Program-made: the position numbers and the translations under genes
Notes under the pieces: generated by a model
The model's database searches: none
Told to the model about the DNA's origin: nothing
The model's input: only the letters and a program-made list of their open reading frames with translations
Shown here: positions 24,998 through 32,486 of the stretch, one piece after another
Layout: each line of letters starts with the position of its first letter
Position numbering within the stretch: position 1 is the stretch's first letter
Assembly (NCBI RefSeq): GCF_012034205.1
Contig: NZ_JAATEM010000047.1
Span: 1-33,031 of the forward strand
Reading direction: 5' to 3'
Source of the DNA: Streptomyces composti
Lineage (GTDB): Bacteria > Actinomycetota > Actinomycetes > Streptomycetales > Streptomycetaceae
DNA: 33,031 nt

Positions 24998-25824
24998 GGG
25001 CGCCGGCCCGGGGTGTCGATGCGGTCGACGACGGCCTGCAGCAGGCGCGCATCGGGCGTCGCGGCGCCTGTGGCGGCCAGGGCCCGCCGGGTGTGGTGAG
25101 TGAGCAGGACCCAGCGGCGCAGACTGCCGCCGGCGAAGCGGGCGTCCAGCGCCTGCAGGTCGCCGGGTGCGACGGCTTGCCACAGCGGGTGCAGGGCGGG
25201 CACCGCCTTCGGGATCTGGTCGCGGGTGAGCGCACCGAGGTGAAGCCAGGCGGCGGTGCGGGTGGCGAGCATCCGCTGGGCGCGCAAGTGCCGTTCGCCG
25301 CGCTGCCCGGCGATCAGGACCACGCACAGCCCGCCGGGGGTGCCGTCGTGAAGGAAGCGCAGGTACTCCAAGCAAGAGCCCGACATCCGGTCGGCGTCGT
25401 CGACGACGACGATCCGCGGTGTGTCGGCCAGGGCGCGGCGGATCAGCGTGTCGGCGGCTCCGGGATCGGCAGGCGGTGTGCCGGTGAGCCCGAGCGCGCC
25501 GTGGAGGCCGGCGCGCAGGTCCGCCGGCGCCGACTGGGCGCGCAGGTCAAGCAGCACAGCCACGCCGAGACGGTGTGCCGCGGTGCGCACGGCGAAGGTC
25601 TTGCCGATCCCGGCATCACCCAGCACGCACACAAAGCGCCGCTGGACACAGGCGTCGGCGAGCGCCTCGCCCACGGCGAGCATGCCCGGGGTGAGCAGGG
25701 TGCGCAGGCCGGGGACGGCGAGGAAGTGCAGGCCGGGCGGGGCAACGCCGTCCACGACGGCGAACGGTTCTGCTGCTGCCGTCTCGCCCCAGACGGCCCG
25801 CGAGCGGGGCGCGATGGTCAACAC
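24994..25824 (-). CDS. Second AAA+ ATPase of the transposition operon
   Basis: A protein of 276 aa with an intact P-loop, GDAGIGKT (residues 69-76), and a Walker B, VVVDDADR (about 139-146). It is of the TniB/TnsC/MuB type: small, with the ATPase domain filling most of the chain and a short helical end. The GTG start overlaps the tniB-like stop by 7 bases. Transposons of this class usually encode only one ATPase, which forms filaments on target DNA and activates the transposase. Two intact but diverged ATPases in one operon could form mixed filaments or act in sequence. Confidence 0.8.
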   Translation of the reverse strand: MLTIAPRSRAVWGETAAAEPFAVVDGVAPPGLHFLAVPGLRTLLTPGMLAVGEALADACVQRRFVCVLGDAGIGKTFAVRTAAHRLGVAVLLDLRAQSAPADLRAGLHGALGLTGTPPADPGAADTLIRRALADTPRIVVVDDADRMSGSCLEYLRFLHDGTPGGLCVVLIAGQRGERHLRAQRMLATRTAAWLHLGALTRDQIPKAVPALHPLWQAVAPGDLQALDARFAGGSLRRWVLLTHHTRRALAATGAATPDARLLQAVVDRIDTPGRRP

Positions 25825-26645
25825 CGCGCCAGCGCCCAGTCCACGACCCGGTCGTCGACTTTCTCCGTCCCGAAGTACTCAAGGCCCTTCAGGACGTGCT
25901 TGGTGATCCTTACCCATTCACGGAAAGAGCCGTCGGCGTACTGGGTGTCGATCCGCTTCAGCAGCGCCTCGTCAACGTCCCGCCACACCGGGTGGGAGTC
26001 GGGGACGGTCTTGAGGACCTCCTCGGGCGACATCGCGAGGATCTCCAGGCGGATGTAGATCCGCGAGGCCAGCGCCGGGTCGCTCTGCAGCGTCTCGTAC
26101 GCCTCCCGGCCGCCGACGAAGAGGATGGCGGGCTTGGGGTCGCAGTTGTCCCACAACTTGCGCAAGAACTCGAAGTTCTCCCGCCGGTACTGCTGGGCCT
26201 CGTCACACACGATCACATAGGGGCGCCGCGGGAGGGTCTCGCGCAGCAGCTTGTCGAACGCGGTCGGCGTCCCCGGCATCTTGCAGGAAAGGTTCATCTG
26301 GTGGAACAGCTCCTCGCGCAGGTCCTTCGGCCCCGGGCGGGAGCGGGCGAAATCCAGCGGCAGGATCAGATCCGGGTTCATCTCCTGGATCGTGGCACGG
26401 GTGGAAAAGCTCTTTCCCAGCCCGGCATCCCCGTAGATCACCGACATCGCCCGGGATTCGACGGTGTCGACGACGGTGTCCTTGATCTGCAGCAGCGTGT
26501 CGGTAGCGACCAGTTGCGAGTCCGGGATGTCGAGGAAGAACTGCGGACGCAGATCGGGCCGGCGGCGGGGCGCCGCGTTGGAGGGGCCCGCGGCCGGCTC
26601 GGCGCGGCGCTGGGGCACGTGCTTGCGCCTGGGTGCAGTAGTCAT
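25818..26645 (-). CDS. tniB-like: TniB/TnsC-like AAA+ ATPase, transposition regulator
   Basis: A protein of 275 aa. P-loop YGDAGLGKS (residues 71-79), Walker B VIVCDEAQ (144-151), and a sensor-1-like strand AILFVGG. The order N-terminal arm, TDTLLQIKDTVVDTVESRAM, P-loop is typical of TniB and TnsC. The protein would bind target DNA with ATP and recruit the transposase coded just upstream. The ATG forms an ATGA overlap with the transposase stop, so it is translated with it. The family call is strong; the exact subgroup is not resolved. Confidence 0.87.
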   Translation of the reverse strand: MTTAPRRKHVPQRRAEPAAGPSNAAPRRRPDLRPQFFLDIPDSQLVATDTLLQIKDTVVDTVESRAMSVIYGDAGLGKSFSTRATIQEMNPDLILPLDFARSRPGPKDLREELFHQMNLSCKMPGTPTAFDKLLRETLPRRPYVIVCDEAQQYRRENFEFLRKLWDNCDPKPAILFVGGREAYETLQSDPALASRIYIRLEILAMSPEEVLKTVPDSHPVWRDVDEALLKRIDTQYADGSFREWVRITKHVLKGLEYFGTEKVDDRVVDWALARC

Positions 26646-28291
26646 GACGCGTCCTTGTGTGAGGGATCGGCGGGGGCAGTGGACTTGCCGGGGCGTACCC
26701 AGCCGGCCGGGACGGGGGTCACGGGCGAGTAAGGCTCCGCGCGGCGGCGAGGAGCGGCAGGCGCTCGCCGGCTGGTGCCCGTGAGTTCGGCGAGCGCCTC
26801 CTGTTTGGTCATGCGCGTTGCCGAGGCGGGCAGTTGGGGTTCGGTGGCCGGCAGATAACGGTCGCGTCTGCGCTCACCGGAGCGCTGAAGAGCCCGGCGC
26901 AGTTCAGCGCTGTGCTCCCGGCGGCCGCCAAGGACCTTGGCGCGCAGTTCGTCGGTGGCCTCGTCGCTGAGGAAGGCGCGGCCGATGTAGCGGTTGCCGC
27001 GGTAGGTGTACAGGTCGATCTCGTGGGCATGGTGCGGCATCCACCGCACCCGCACCTCCATCCCGATCCGGCCGACGCCGTTCTCCGGCATGTAGCAGCG
27101 CCCGGCGAACTCCACCCCGTGACTGGTGATCTTCCTCGGCCGGTGGTCGCTCTCCAGCATGAACGCGCGCAGCTCGGCCGGGGTGGGCTCGGGCCGGATC
27201 TCGGTGGGGTCGGCCAGCCACCCTTCAAGCGGTGTCATGCCGGTGCGCTGCACCACATGTTGGGTGTTGTGCTCGGTGATCCACTCCCCCAGACGCGATA
27301 CGAACGCCTCGAACGTCAACGGCGGATCAGTGTCGCCGACGCGGCTGCGGTGATCGAGCAGAGGCGCCTTGGTGTAGCGGGGCAGGTCGGCGAAGAAGCG
27401 GGTCATGCTGGTGCGGTTCAGCCGCTCGATACCGCCCTTGTGGCGGGCGCTGCGCACCCGCTGCACCGGCACCCCCAGCAGGCCGAAGGCCCGCCGCACC
27501 GTCTTGGACATGAAGTCGGCGCCGCCGTCGACCCGTACGAGCTTGGGCAATCCCCCGGCCGGCCCGTAGGGGTCCTCCCGCAGCACGGACGCTCGCACCG
27601 CCGCCAGGACCGACCCGCGGTGCGCGGACCCGGCGGTGACCGCCCAGCCCATCACATAGCCGGTACCGCGGTCCTCGAACCAGGTCACCCACACCCGCGC
27701 CAGCTTCTTGTCGGGCATCGCCACCACCAGCGGGGCCTGCTTGTGGTCGCCCTCCCATACCTGGTTGCGGGCCACGGGAGGCCGTTGGAAGGCGGGGTCG
27801 AAGCCGCGGGCGGCCGGAATGCCCTCCCGCAGACCTGCCATGAAACCGGGGTCGAGGTCACGGGCGATGGCGTCGTGCAGCGTGGTCAGACCGATCGGCT
27901 TCCGGCCCGCCGCCCGGGCATCGCGCACCAGATGCTCATGGGCGCGTTTCACATTGCCCTGGTGATCGGCGAGGACATCGATGATCTCCTCGGTGATCCG
28001 AAACCGGATGCGCTCGGGCTTCTCCGTGCTGCCGGTCTCCTCGGCGCGGGCCAGCCAGCGCCACACCTGCCGCACGCTCACGCCCACCGACTCGGCGACC
28101 AGCCGCACATGCGCGGTGGTCAACTCCCCCGCACCACGCAACTGCAGCAGCCGGGCCACAGCAGCGGGCCGCAGCTCGTCCCGATGCCGCCCCAAGCCCT
28201 CCTCGGAGGTGCCGTCCAGCGTCGTCACCGGTGCCGGCACCCCTGGGGTGGGCGGGTGGATAACGGCACGGAGATCACGTACAGCCTCCAA
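26642..28291 (-). CDS. tniA-like: Mu/Tn7-type DDE transposase (TniA/TnsB-like)
   Basis: A protein of 549 aa. In order: an N-terminal HTH region (about residues 43-83), the retroviral-integrase-type DDE core with D182 (VWEGDHKQAP), D255 (LVRVDGGADF) and E289 (RHKGGIERLNRT), and a Mu-type C-terminal beta-barrel (about 390-470, RCYMPENGVGRIGMEVRVRW). The spacing of the last two catalytic residues (34) fits the family. It cuts and joins transposon ends. The start is uncertain: a TTG at 28291 gives the full frame, but no good ribosome binding site is seen, and an in-frame GTG about 17 codons later is an alternative. It is the first gene of the coupled operon. Confidence 0.9.
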   Translation of the reverse strand: MEAVRDLRAVIHPPTPGVPAPVTTLDGTSEEGLGRHRDELRPAAVARLLQLRGAGELTTAHVRLVAESVGVSVRQVWRWLARAEETGSTEKPERIRFRITEEIIDVLADHQGNVKRAHEHLVRDARAAGRKPIGLTTLHDAIARDLDPGFMAGLREGIPAARGFDPAFQRPPVARNQVWEGDHKQAPLVVAMPDKKLARVWVTWFEDRGTGYVMGWAVTAGSAHRGSVLAAVRASVLREDPYGPAGGLPKLVRVDGGADFMSKTVRRAFGLLGVPVQRVRSARHKGGIERLNRTSMTRFFADLPRYTKAPLLDHRSRVGDTDPPLTFEAFVSRLGEWITEHNTQHVVQRTGMTPLEGWLADPTEIRPEPTPAELRAFMLESDHRPRKITSHGVEFAGRCYMPENGVGRIGMEVRVRWMPHHAHEIDLYTYRGNRYIGRAFLSDEATDELRAKVLGGRREHSAELRRALQRSGERRRDRYLPATEPQLPASATRMTKQEALAELTGTSRRAPAAPRRRAEPYSPVTPVPAGWVRPGKSTAPADPSHKDAS

Positions 28292-28377
28292 GCAAAGGGT
28301 GGAAACAGGGCAGTTCAGCCTGACGCACGTGTGTGACGGGTGCGTCTGACCCGAGGCTATGAGACGCCCGTGGGCTC

Positions 28378-28403
28378 CCCGCCCAGCCGATCACTCGGGC
28401 GGG
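28378..28403 (-). terminator. Hairpin between the RHH gene and the transposase gene
   Basis: CCCGCCC and GGGCGGG form a 7-bp stem; an inner CCGA/TCGG pairing is an alternative. It lies 160 bases after the stop of the RHH gene and before the transposase gene on the same strand, so it could be a terminator or attenuator. Confidence 0.35.
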
Positions 28404-28562
28404 TGACAACCAAACGTTCCCGCCAGTTCGATGGACGCACGTGCTAACGACGCTCGGGCATCGCCGCGGGAATCCGCACCCATCCAGGCTCCGCGACACC
28501 GCCACCGGCATCACGCTCCCCCGCAGCACCTGCCAAAAACCGCCGGACACCGCCGGCAGCGT

Positions 28563-28988
28563 TCAGTCGTGCTTCCGGTTCGCGGGTCTGGTCGACGTGT
28601 CGTTCTGGAAGGCTTCGATCTTCGCCCAGAGTGCGTTGCCCAGGTCTCGGACTTCGGGGGTGTATTCGATCCCGCATTCCCGGGCGGCTTCCCGCATCCG
28701 GGCTTCCTTCTCTGCCTGGGTGAGCGTGGCGGGGTCCCTGTCGCGGACGTCGTCGATGAGCAGGCCGGTGACCACGTCAGCGGCCGGGTCCTGCTTCTGT
28801 GCCGCTTCCCGGAGGAGTTGACGCTTGAGCTGTCCGTCGCGCGCCTGTCTCGCGGCGGCCTGCCGGACGTAGGCTGCGATGGGAATGTGGAGCTCGGCTG
28901 CGTGCTCCCTGATCAGGGCATACTCTTCCGGCGAGAAGGCCACCAAGACGTCGATGTCCGAGGGCTCTGTGTCGGTCATGGCACCCAT
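28563..28988 (-). CDS. Ribbon-helix-helix-like DNA-binding protein
   Basis: A protein of 141 aa from the ATG at 28988 (GAAGG 5 bases upstream); a second ATG three codons later is possible. Residues about 14-50 (VLVAFSPEEYALIREHAAEL ... AYVRQAAARQ) fit an RHH domain: a short strand, then two helices. The rest is a charged, mostly helical arm (LTQAEKEARMREAARECGIE). Similar proteins are found among plasmid mobilisation (MobC-like) accessory factors and repressors. It lies between the transposase gene and the repeats at 29134-29272 and is oriented away from those repeats, so it may bind them and regulate the element. Confidence 0.55.
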   Translation of the reverse strand: MGAMTDTEPSDIDVLVAFSPEEYALIREHAAELHIPIAAYVRQAAARQARDGQLKRQLLREAAQKQDPAADVVTGLLIDDVRDRDPATLTQAEKEARMREAARECGIEYTPEVRDLGNALWAKIEAFQNDTSTRPANRKHD

Positions 28989-29472
28989 GATGGCCTTCGG
29001 CTCTGACAATTCCGCCAACTCCAGCCCTGTCGATCGCGGTCGCGTGTCCCATGAAGAGCAGCAGGCCCGTGACGCCACGGCTCCACGAAGAGCAGGCCCC
29101 ACAAGGCCAGGAAGACAAAGGAGATACGAGGAATGTGACACCGGCCGATACGGCCTCAGGTCACTGCAATGTTCGGGGAACTGTCACCATGATCGATCGA
29201 TCCAACCGCCCCTGAGCAGCGCCAACATGCCTACAGGTCAGTGACATACGAAGCCGAACATTCCAGTGACATCACGGCCGAACCTCACAGGTGGTGGGTG
29301 CCCGGGTCTGCGGGAGGGCTGCTCGCGGCGGGGAAGCTGTCCCAGCCAGTCTCCCGGGCGCGGTCGCCGGGGCGCGGCGCAGGAAGGGCGCGGGGCCGTA
29401 CGGCGCGGGGGGGCGCGGGCGCCGGGGCGGCGTGGAGCGCAGAAGCTCCCCGGGGGGGGTCTGTGTCTTTCG
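28989..29472. other. Intergenic region with repeats, right flank of the transposition operon
   Basis: Holds the likely promoter of the RHH gene and the cluster of GTCAC/GTGAC repeats described separately. From 29300 to 29472 the sequence becomes extremely G-rich (runs of 7 to 8 G near 29396 and 29452) with no gene visible. Confidence 0.5.
29134..29272. repeat. Clustered GTCACTG/CAGTGAC repeats, candidate transposon end
   Basis: GTCACTGCAATGTTCGG (29160-29176) and CCGAACATTCCAGTGAC (29254-29270) are inverted copies that match at 16 of 17 positions. CAGTGACAT occurs twice, 25 bases apart (29239-29247, 29264-29272). Further GTGAC/GTCAC cores lie at 29136 and 29182. Arrays of short transposase-binding repeats at the ends are typical of Tn7- and Tn5053-like elements, and TGT...ACA termini fit the outermost copy. 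They could instead be operators of the RHH protein. Confidence 0.55.
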
Positions 29473-29820
29473 TCAGGCGAGGCGTGGGGTTCTGGGTTCG
29501 TAGAAGGTGCCGTCGCGGGGCATCGCGAACAGCACGTTGATCCGTTGTCGGGCCGGACGGAGCAGTGCCTGGGTGTGGGTCTTTCCTCTGGCCCGGCATG
29601 TGTCGTGGGAGGTGCGGGAGGCGGGATCGTGCAGGGCTGCGAACGCGGACAGGAACATCGCCCGCTTGAGCTGCCGGTTGCCGCCGCGGGGTGCGTGTTC
29701 GCCGTGGATCGAGGTCCCGGGAGACGTGGTCATGGGGGCGGCACGCCCACGGTGAGCCGCCGTCAGGGCCGCCCTGCCCCAGCTCGGCGTCGTCGATCTC
29801 CCCGAACACGTCGGCCTGCG
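29473..29820 (-). pseudogene. Remnant of an IS110-family transposase (C-terminal end)
   Basis: The minus strand codes for the characteristic C-terminal part of IS110-type transposases: GTSIHGEHAPRGGNRQLKRA, then MFLSAFAALHDPASR, and finally RINVLFAMPRDGTFYEP. The helix-hairpin-helix part is degraded and moves into another frame upstream of about 29770 (VFGEIDDAEL), and the N-terminal catalytic DEDD domain is absent. It is thus a truncated, frameshifted relic. Confidence 0.75.
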
Positions 29821-30144
29821 CAGCTGCCCGCTCGTGCGCAGTGGCCCCGGGGTGTGTCCGCCATGTGTGCTCGGGAGCCATCGTGCGATCGGCAGACGGG
29901 AACGGCACCGGCCGCCCGCGGCTCTCTGTGAACCAGCGCCACGCTCCCCCGCCCTCACGTCAAGCACCGCGCCCCCGCCCACCGGCCGGGCCGGGGACTG
30001 GATGATCGATTCCAAGGGGCCGGGGCGCGAGTGGAGGGGCTCTTGCACCTTGGACTGGTGCCAGTTGCCTCGGGGGAGGATTCCGCGCTTCCGCTGTGGT
30101 TACGGCTGCCCGCAGTGGGGCTCGTCCTGGCCCCGAAGAGGCTG
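29821..30144. other. Gap without a clear gene
   Basis: This gap is 324 bases long between the IS110 remnant and the acetyltransferase gene. Overlapping frames occur on both strands but show no recognisable protein and no ribosome binding site. It may contain further decayed insertion-sequence DNA. Confidence 0.35.
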
Positions 30145-30687
30145 TCACCACTTTCGGTGCACGGTTGCCTTGCTGCCGGTCACCAGGCTTGCCGGCGGAA
30201 CGTCATCGGCCACGACCGCGCCGGCGGCAACCACGGCGTCGCGGCCAATGCTGACGCCGGGCAGGATCGTGGCACCGGCACCGATCCACACGTTCTCCGC
30301 CACGTCGATGGGTGCGCCGGTGAGATACAGCCGCCGCTCCTCGGGATCAACCGGGTGGCCGCTGGTGATGAACGTGACCTTCGGTCCGATCATCACGCGC
30401 TCGCCGAGCCGGATCCCGGCATAGTCCAGGAACGTGCAGTTCTGGTTGATGAAGACGCGCTCGGCGAGGTCGAGGTTCAGGCCATGGTCCGTGTAGAAGG
30501 GCGGATAGATCGTGGCTCTCGGCGGCAGCGGCTTGCCAAGGATCTGCTCGAGCAGGTCCGCCTTACCCGCTTCGTCCTCGAAGGGCAGGACGTTCAGGCG
30601 GGAGGTGAGCTCGGTGACTTGCAGGACCCTCTGGGCCATGGCCTGGAACTCGGCACTGCGGATGCGCATGAGACGGTCGCTGGACAT
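30145..30687 (-). CDS. Sugar O-acetyltransferase (NodL/LacA/Maa family)
   Basis: A protein of 180 aa with the left-handed beta-helix of hexapeptide acyltransferases. The N-terminal helical part is followed by hexapeptide repeats (VFINQNCTFLDYAGIRLGER, VWIGAGATILPGVSIGRDAV). H111 in FITSGHPVDPEERR matches the catalytic His of maltose and galactoside acetyltransferases. It would move an acetyl group from acetyl-CoA to a sugar or similar hydroxyl. Length is slightly short for the family and the end is unusual (VTGSKATVHRKW instead of a GNPAKVI-type end). It lies between two insertion-sequence remnants, so it may have been carried in with them. Confidence 0.85.
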   Translation of the reverse strand: MSSDRLMRIRSAEFQAMAQRVLQVTELTSRLNVLPFEDEAGKADLLEQILGKPLPPRATIYPPFYTDHGLNLDLAERVFINQNCTFLDYAGIRLGERVMIGPKVTFITSGHPVDPEERRLYLTGAPIDVAENVWIGAGATILPGVSIGRDAVVAAGAVVADDVPPASLVTGSKATVHRKW

Positions 30688-30789
30688 GCCACGATCCCTT
30701 CTGTGTACCGGTGGCGGGGCAAGCTCACCGGACGATCAGAGTCAAGGGGTGCCGGCGGAGACGAAAACGAGGGCGTCCGAGATCGTTTT

Positions 30790-31702
30790 GTGACGACAGC
30801 CTGGGCATCCTCGGGACGGCACTCTATGTGAAGACCGACGACCTGCTGAAGGCGCCTCCGCATCTGGTGCCATGGCGTCCGGCCGTCAGGCCCGTCCCGC
30901 AGCTCACCGACGCGGAGCTGGTCACGCTGGCGATGATGCAGGCCATGCCCGGCTTCACCTCCGAGGCCAGGTGGCTCCGCCACGTCCGCGGTCACCTGCG
31001 GTACCTCGTCCCGTACCTGCCGCGGCAGTCCGGCTGCAACAAGCACCTGCGCAAGGCCGCCGCGCTGCTGCGGCGGGTCACCCGACCGCTGGCCGCCGAC
31101 GGCCCGGCGTGGAGCGACGACGTGTGGATCGTGGACTCCACCCCGGTGGAATGCGGCCGCTCCCGCGAGACCGTGGAACGCTCCGACCTGGCCGGATGGG
31201 CCGAGTACGGGTACTGCGCCAGTCACAGCCGCTTCTTCCTGGGCCTGCGCCTGCACCTGGTGTGCACTGTGCAGGGCCTGCCCGTCGCGTTCGTCCTGAC
31301 CGGGGCCAAGGCCGGCGAACGCGAAACCCTGCTGGACCTGCTCGCGGCCGAACCGCACCTCGTCGCCGGCCGGCCCGGCCAGACACTGATCGGCGACAAA
31401 AACTGCTTCGGCCGCGGCTTCGAACGCGAACTTGCCCAGCTGGACATCCGGTTGCTGCGATCCGGCCCGCAAGGACGAACGGCAGCGGCCCGGCGGAGCC
31501 CTGTTCCGACCATTGCGGCAGGTCATCGAGCCGGTCAACGAGACCTTCCAGGGACAGCTCGACCTCGAACAGCACCGAGGCCGCACACCGGGGCGTGATC
31601 GCCCGCGTCATGCAGCGCGTCCTCGCGCTGACCGCCGCGATCTGGCACAACGACCACACCGGACAGCCCGTCCTACGCTCACTGACCGCCTACGACCACT
31701 GA
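30790..31702 (+). pseudogene. Frameshifted IS982-like transposase gene
   Basis: The reading frame from about 30790 codes for most of an IS4/IS982-like DDE transposase (LTDAELVTLAMMQAMPGFTS, WIVDSTPVECGRS with the first Asp, TLIGDKNCFGRGFE with the second). At about 31461 one base is gained (LLR then PARKDE in another frame), which continues to FQGQLDLEQHRGRTP; near 31592 a second shift leads to the end RVMQRVLALTAAIWHNDH in the third frame, stop at 31702. The start is also unclear. With two frame breaks it is unlikely to be active. No clear terminal inverted repeats were found. Confidence 0.8.
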
Positions 31703-31970
31703 CTCGGAACTGATCATCCAGCCGATGCTGAAGGTCCGTTTGCCGGGGCTGCGGGGCAGGGTGGGCGCACGCGGTTCACAGGACGCCCCCGGCACCCTGC
31801 CGCATGCGGGGGCCGGGGGTCGGGGGGCTTCGTCGGCGTCGTCGAAGTCGTCTTGCGGGCAGCTCCTGCCGGCGCCACAGGCCACCGATCCGGCAGCGGC
31901 CGGCGTCGCCTGGCCGGAGCAGAACCTCCAGCGGGCTGCGCCCGTCCGCCGCCGGGCCTCTCAGGCCTGA

Positions 31971-32303
31971 TCAGCAGCGTGCCGCGGAGCCGCTCACAGG
32001 CCGGGTGACGGTGGTGGGAGGAAGGGGCACGGCTGATCTGCTGGCCGCCGCCCGGTCCACGCTGGTCATGTGGCCGGGGGCGCACCAGCGGGAGACGGGC
32101 AGCACCTCGTACGGCCCATGGGTGCCGGCGGCTCCGTCGAAGGTGAACAGGTCGGTCAGTACTGGTGCCGTGGCCAGGAAAGCCGGCTGCGATGTGGGCG
32201 GAAACCACCGCCGCCACTGCACGGACTGCAGGGTCGCCTTTTCCGCAACGAACCGCAAGCGGCCGGGCGTTGCGCTCGGCCGGGCGGTGGCCGGACCTCT
32301 CAT
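31971..32303 (-). CDS. Small ORF of unknown function
   Basis: This ORF codes for 110 aa from an ATG at 32303 with GGAG about 6 bases upstream. Codon third positions are strongly G/C and the protein reads plausibly (FLATAPVLTDLFTFDGAAGT, HGPYEVLPVSRWCAPGH). The frame stays open upstream, but that part is antisense to the response regulator. I do not recognise a family; it may be the surviving end of a larger gene. Confidence 0.4.
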   Translation of the reverse strand: MRGPATARPSATPGRLRFVAEKATLQSVQWRRWFPPTSQPAFLATAPVLTDLFTFDGAAGTHGPYEVLPVSRWCAPGHMTSVDRAAASRSAVPLPPTTVTRPVSGSAARC

Positions 32304-32474
32304 CAGCGTCTCCGGCGGCGCCTCTCGGGCCCGGCGCCCCCCTAGGTCATCAGTTCGACAGGGGGAACGGCCATGCCGGGTCCGGAGGCCAGCGGCCCTC
32401 TTGCAGGACCGCGGAACATGACGGGGGGCGGGCGATCGCGGTCCGGCACGCAACCGGCCCCACTGGTCACGCAG

Positions 32475-32486
32475 TAGGATCCGGGC
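32475..32486 (+). promoter_or_regulatory. Likely -10 box giving a leaderless response-regulator mRNA
   Basis: TAGGAT (32475-32480), the best-known Streptomyces -10 sequence, ends 6 bases before the ATG of the response regulator. Transcription would begin at or next to the ATG, so the message has no leader. No ribosome binding site is seen, which agrees. Confidence 0.5.

Noticed and set aside
20887..28291. Integrated phage or IS21 element
   Set aside because: No phage structural genes are present. The ATPase and transposase are of the TniA/TniB type, with a Mu-type C-terminal domain, rather than IstA/IstB.
29281..29540. Short Gly/Arg-rich open frames on the plus strand
   Set aside because: They come from extreme G runs, have no ribosome binding site and no protein-like composition.
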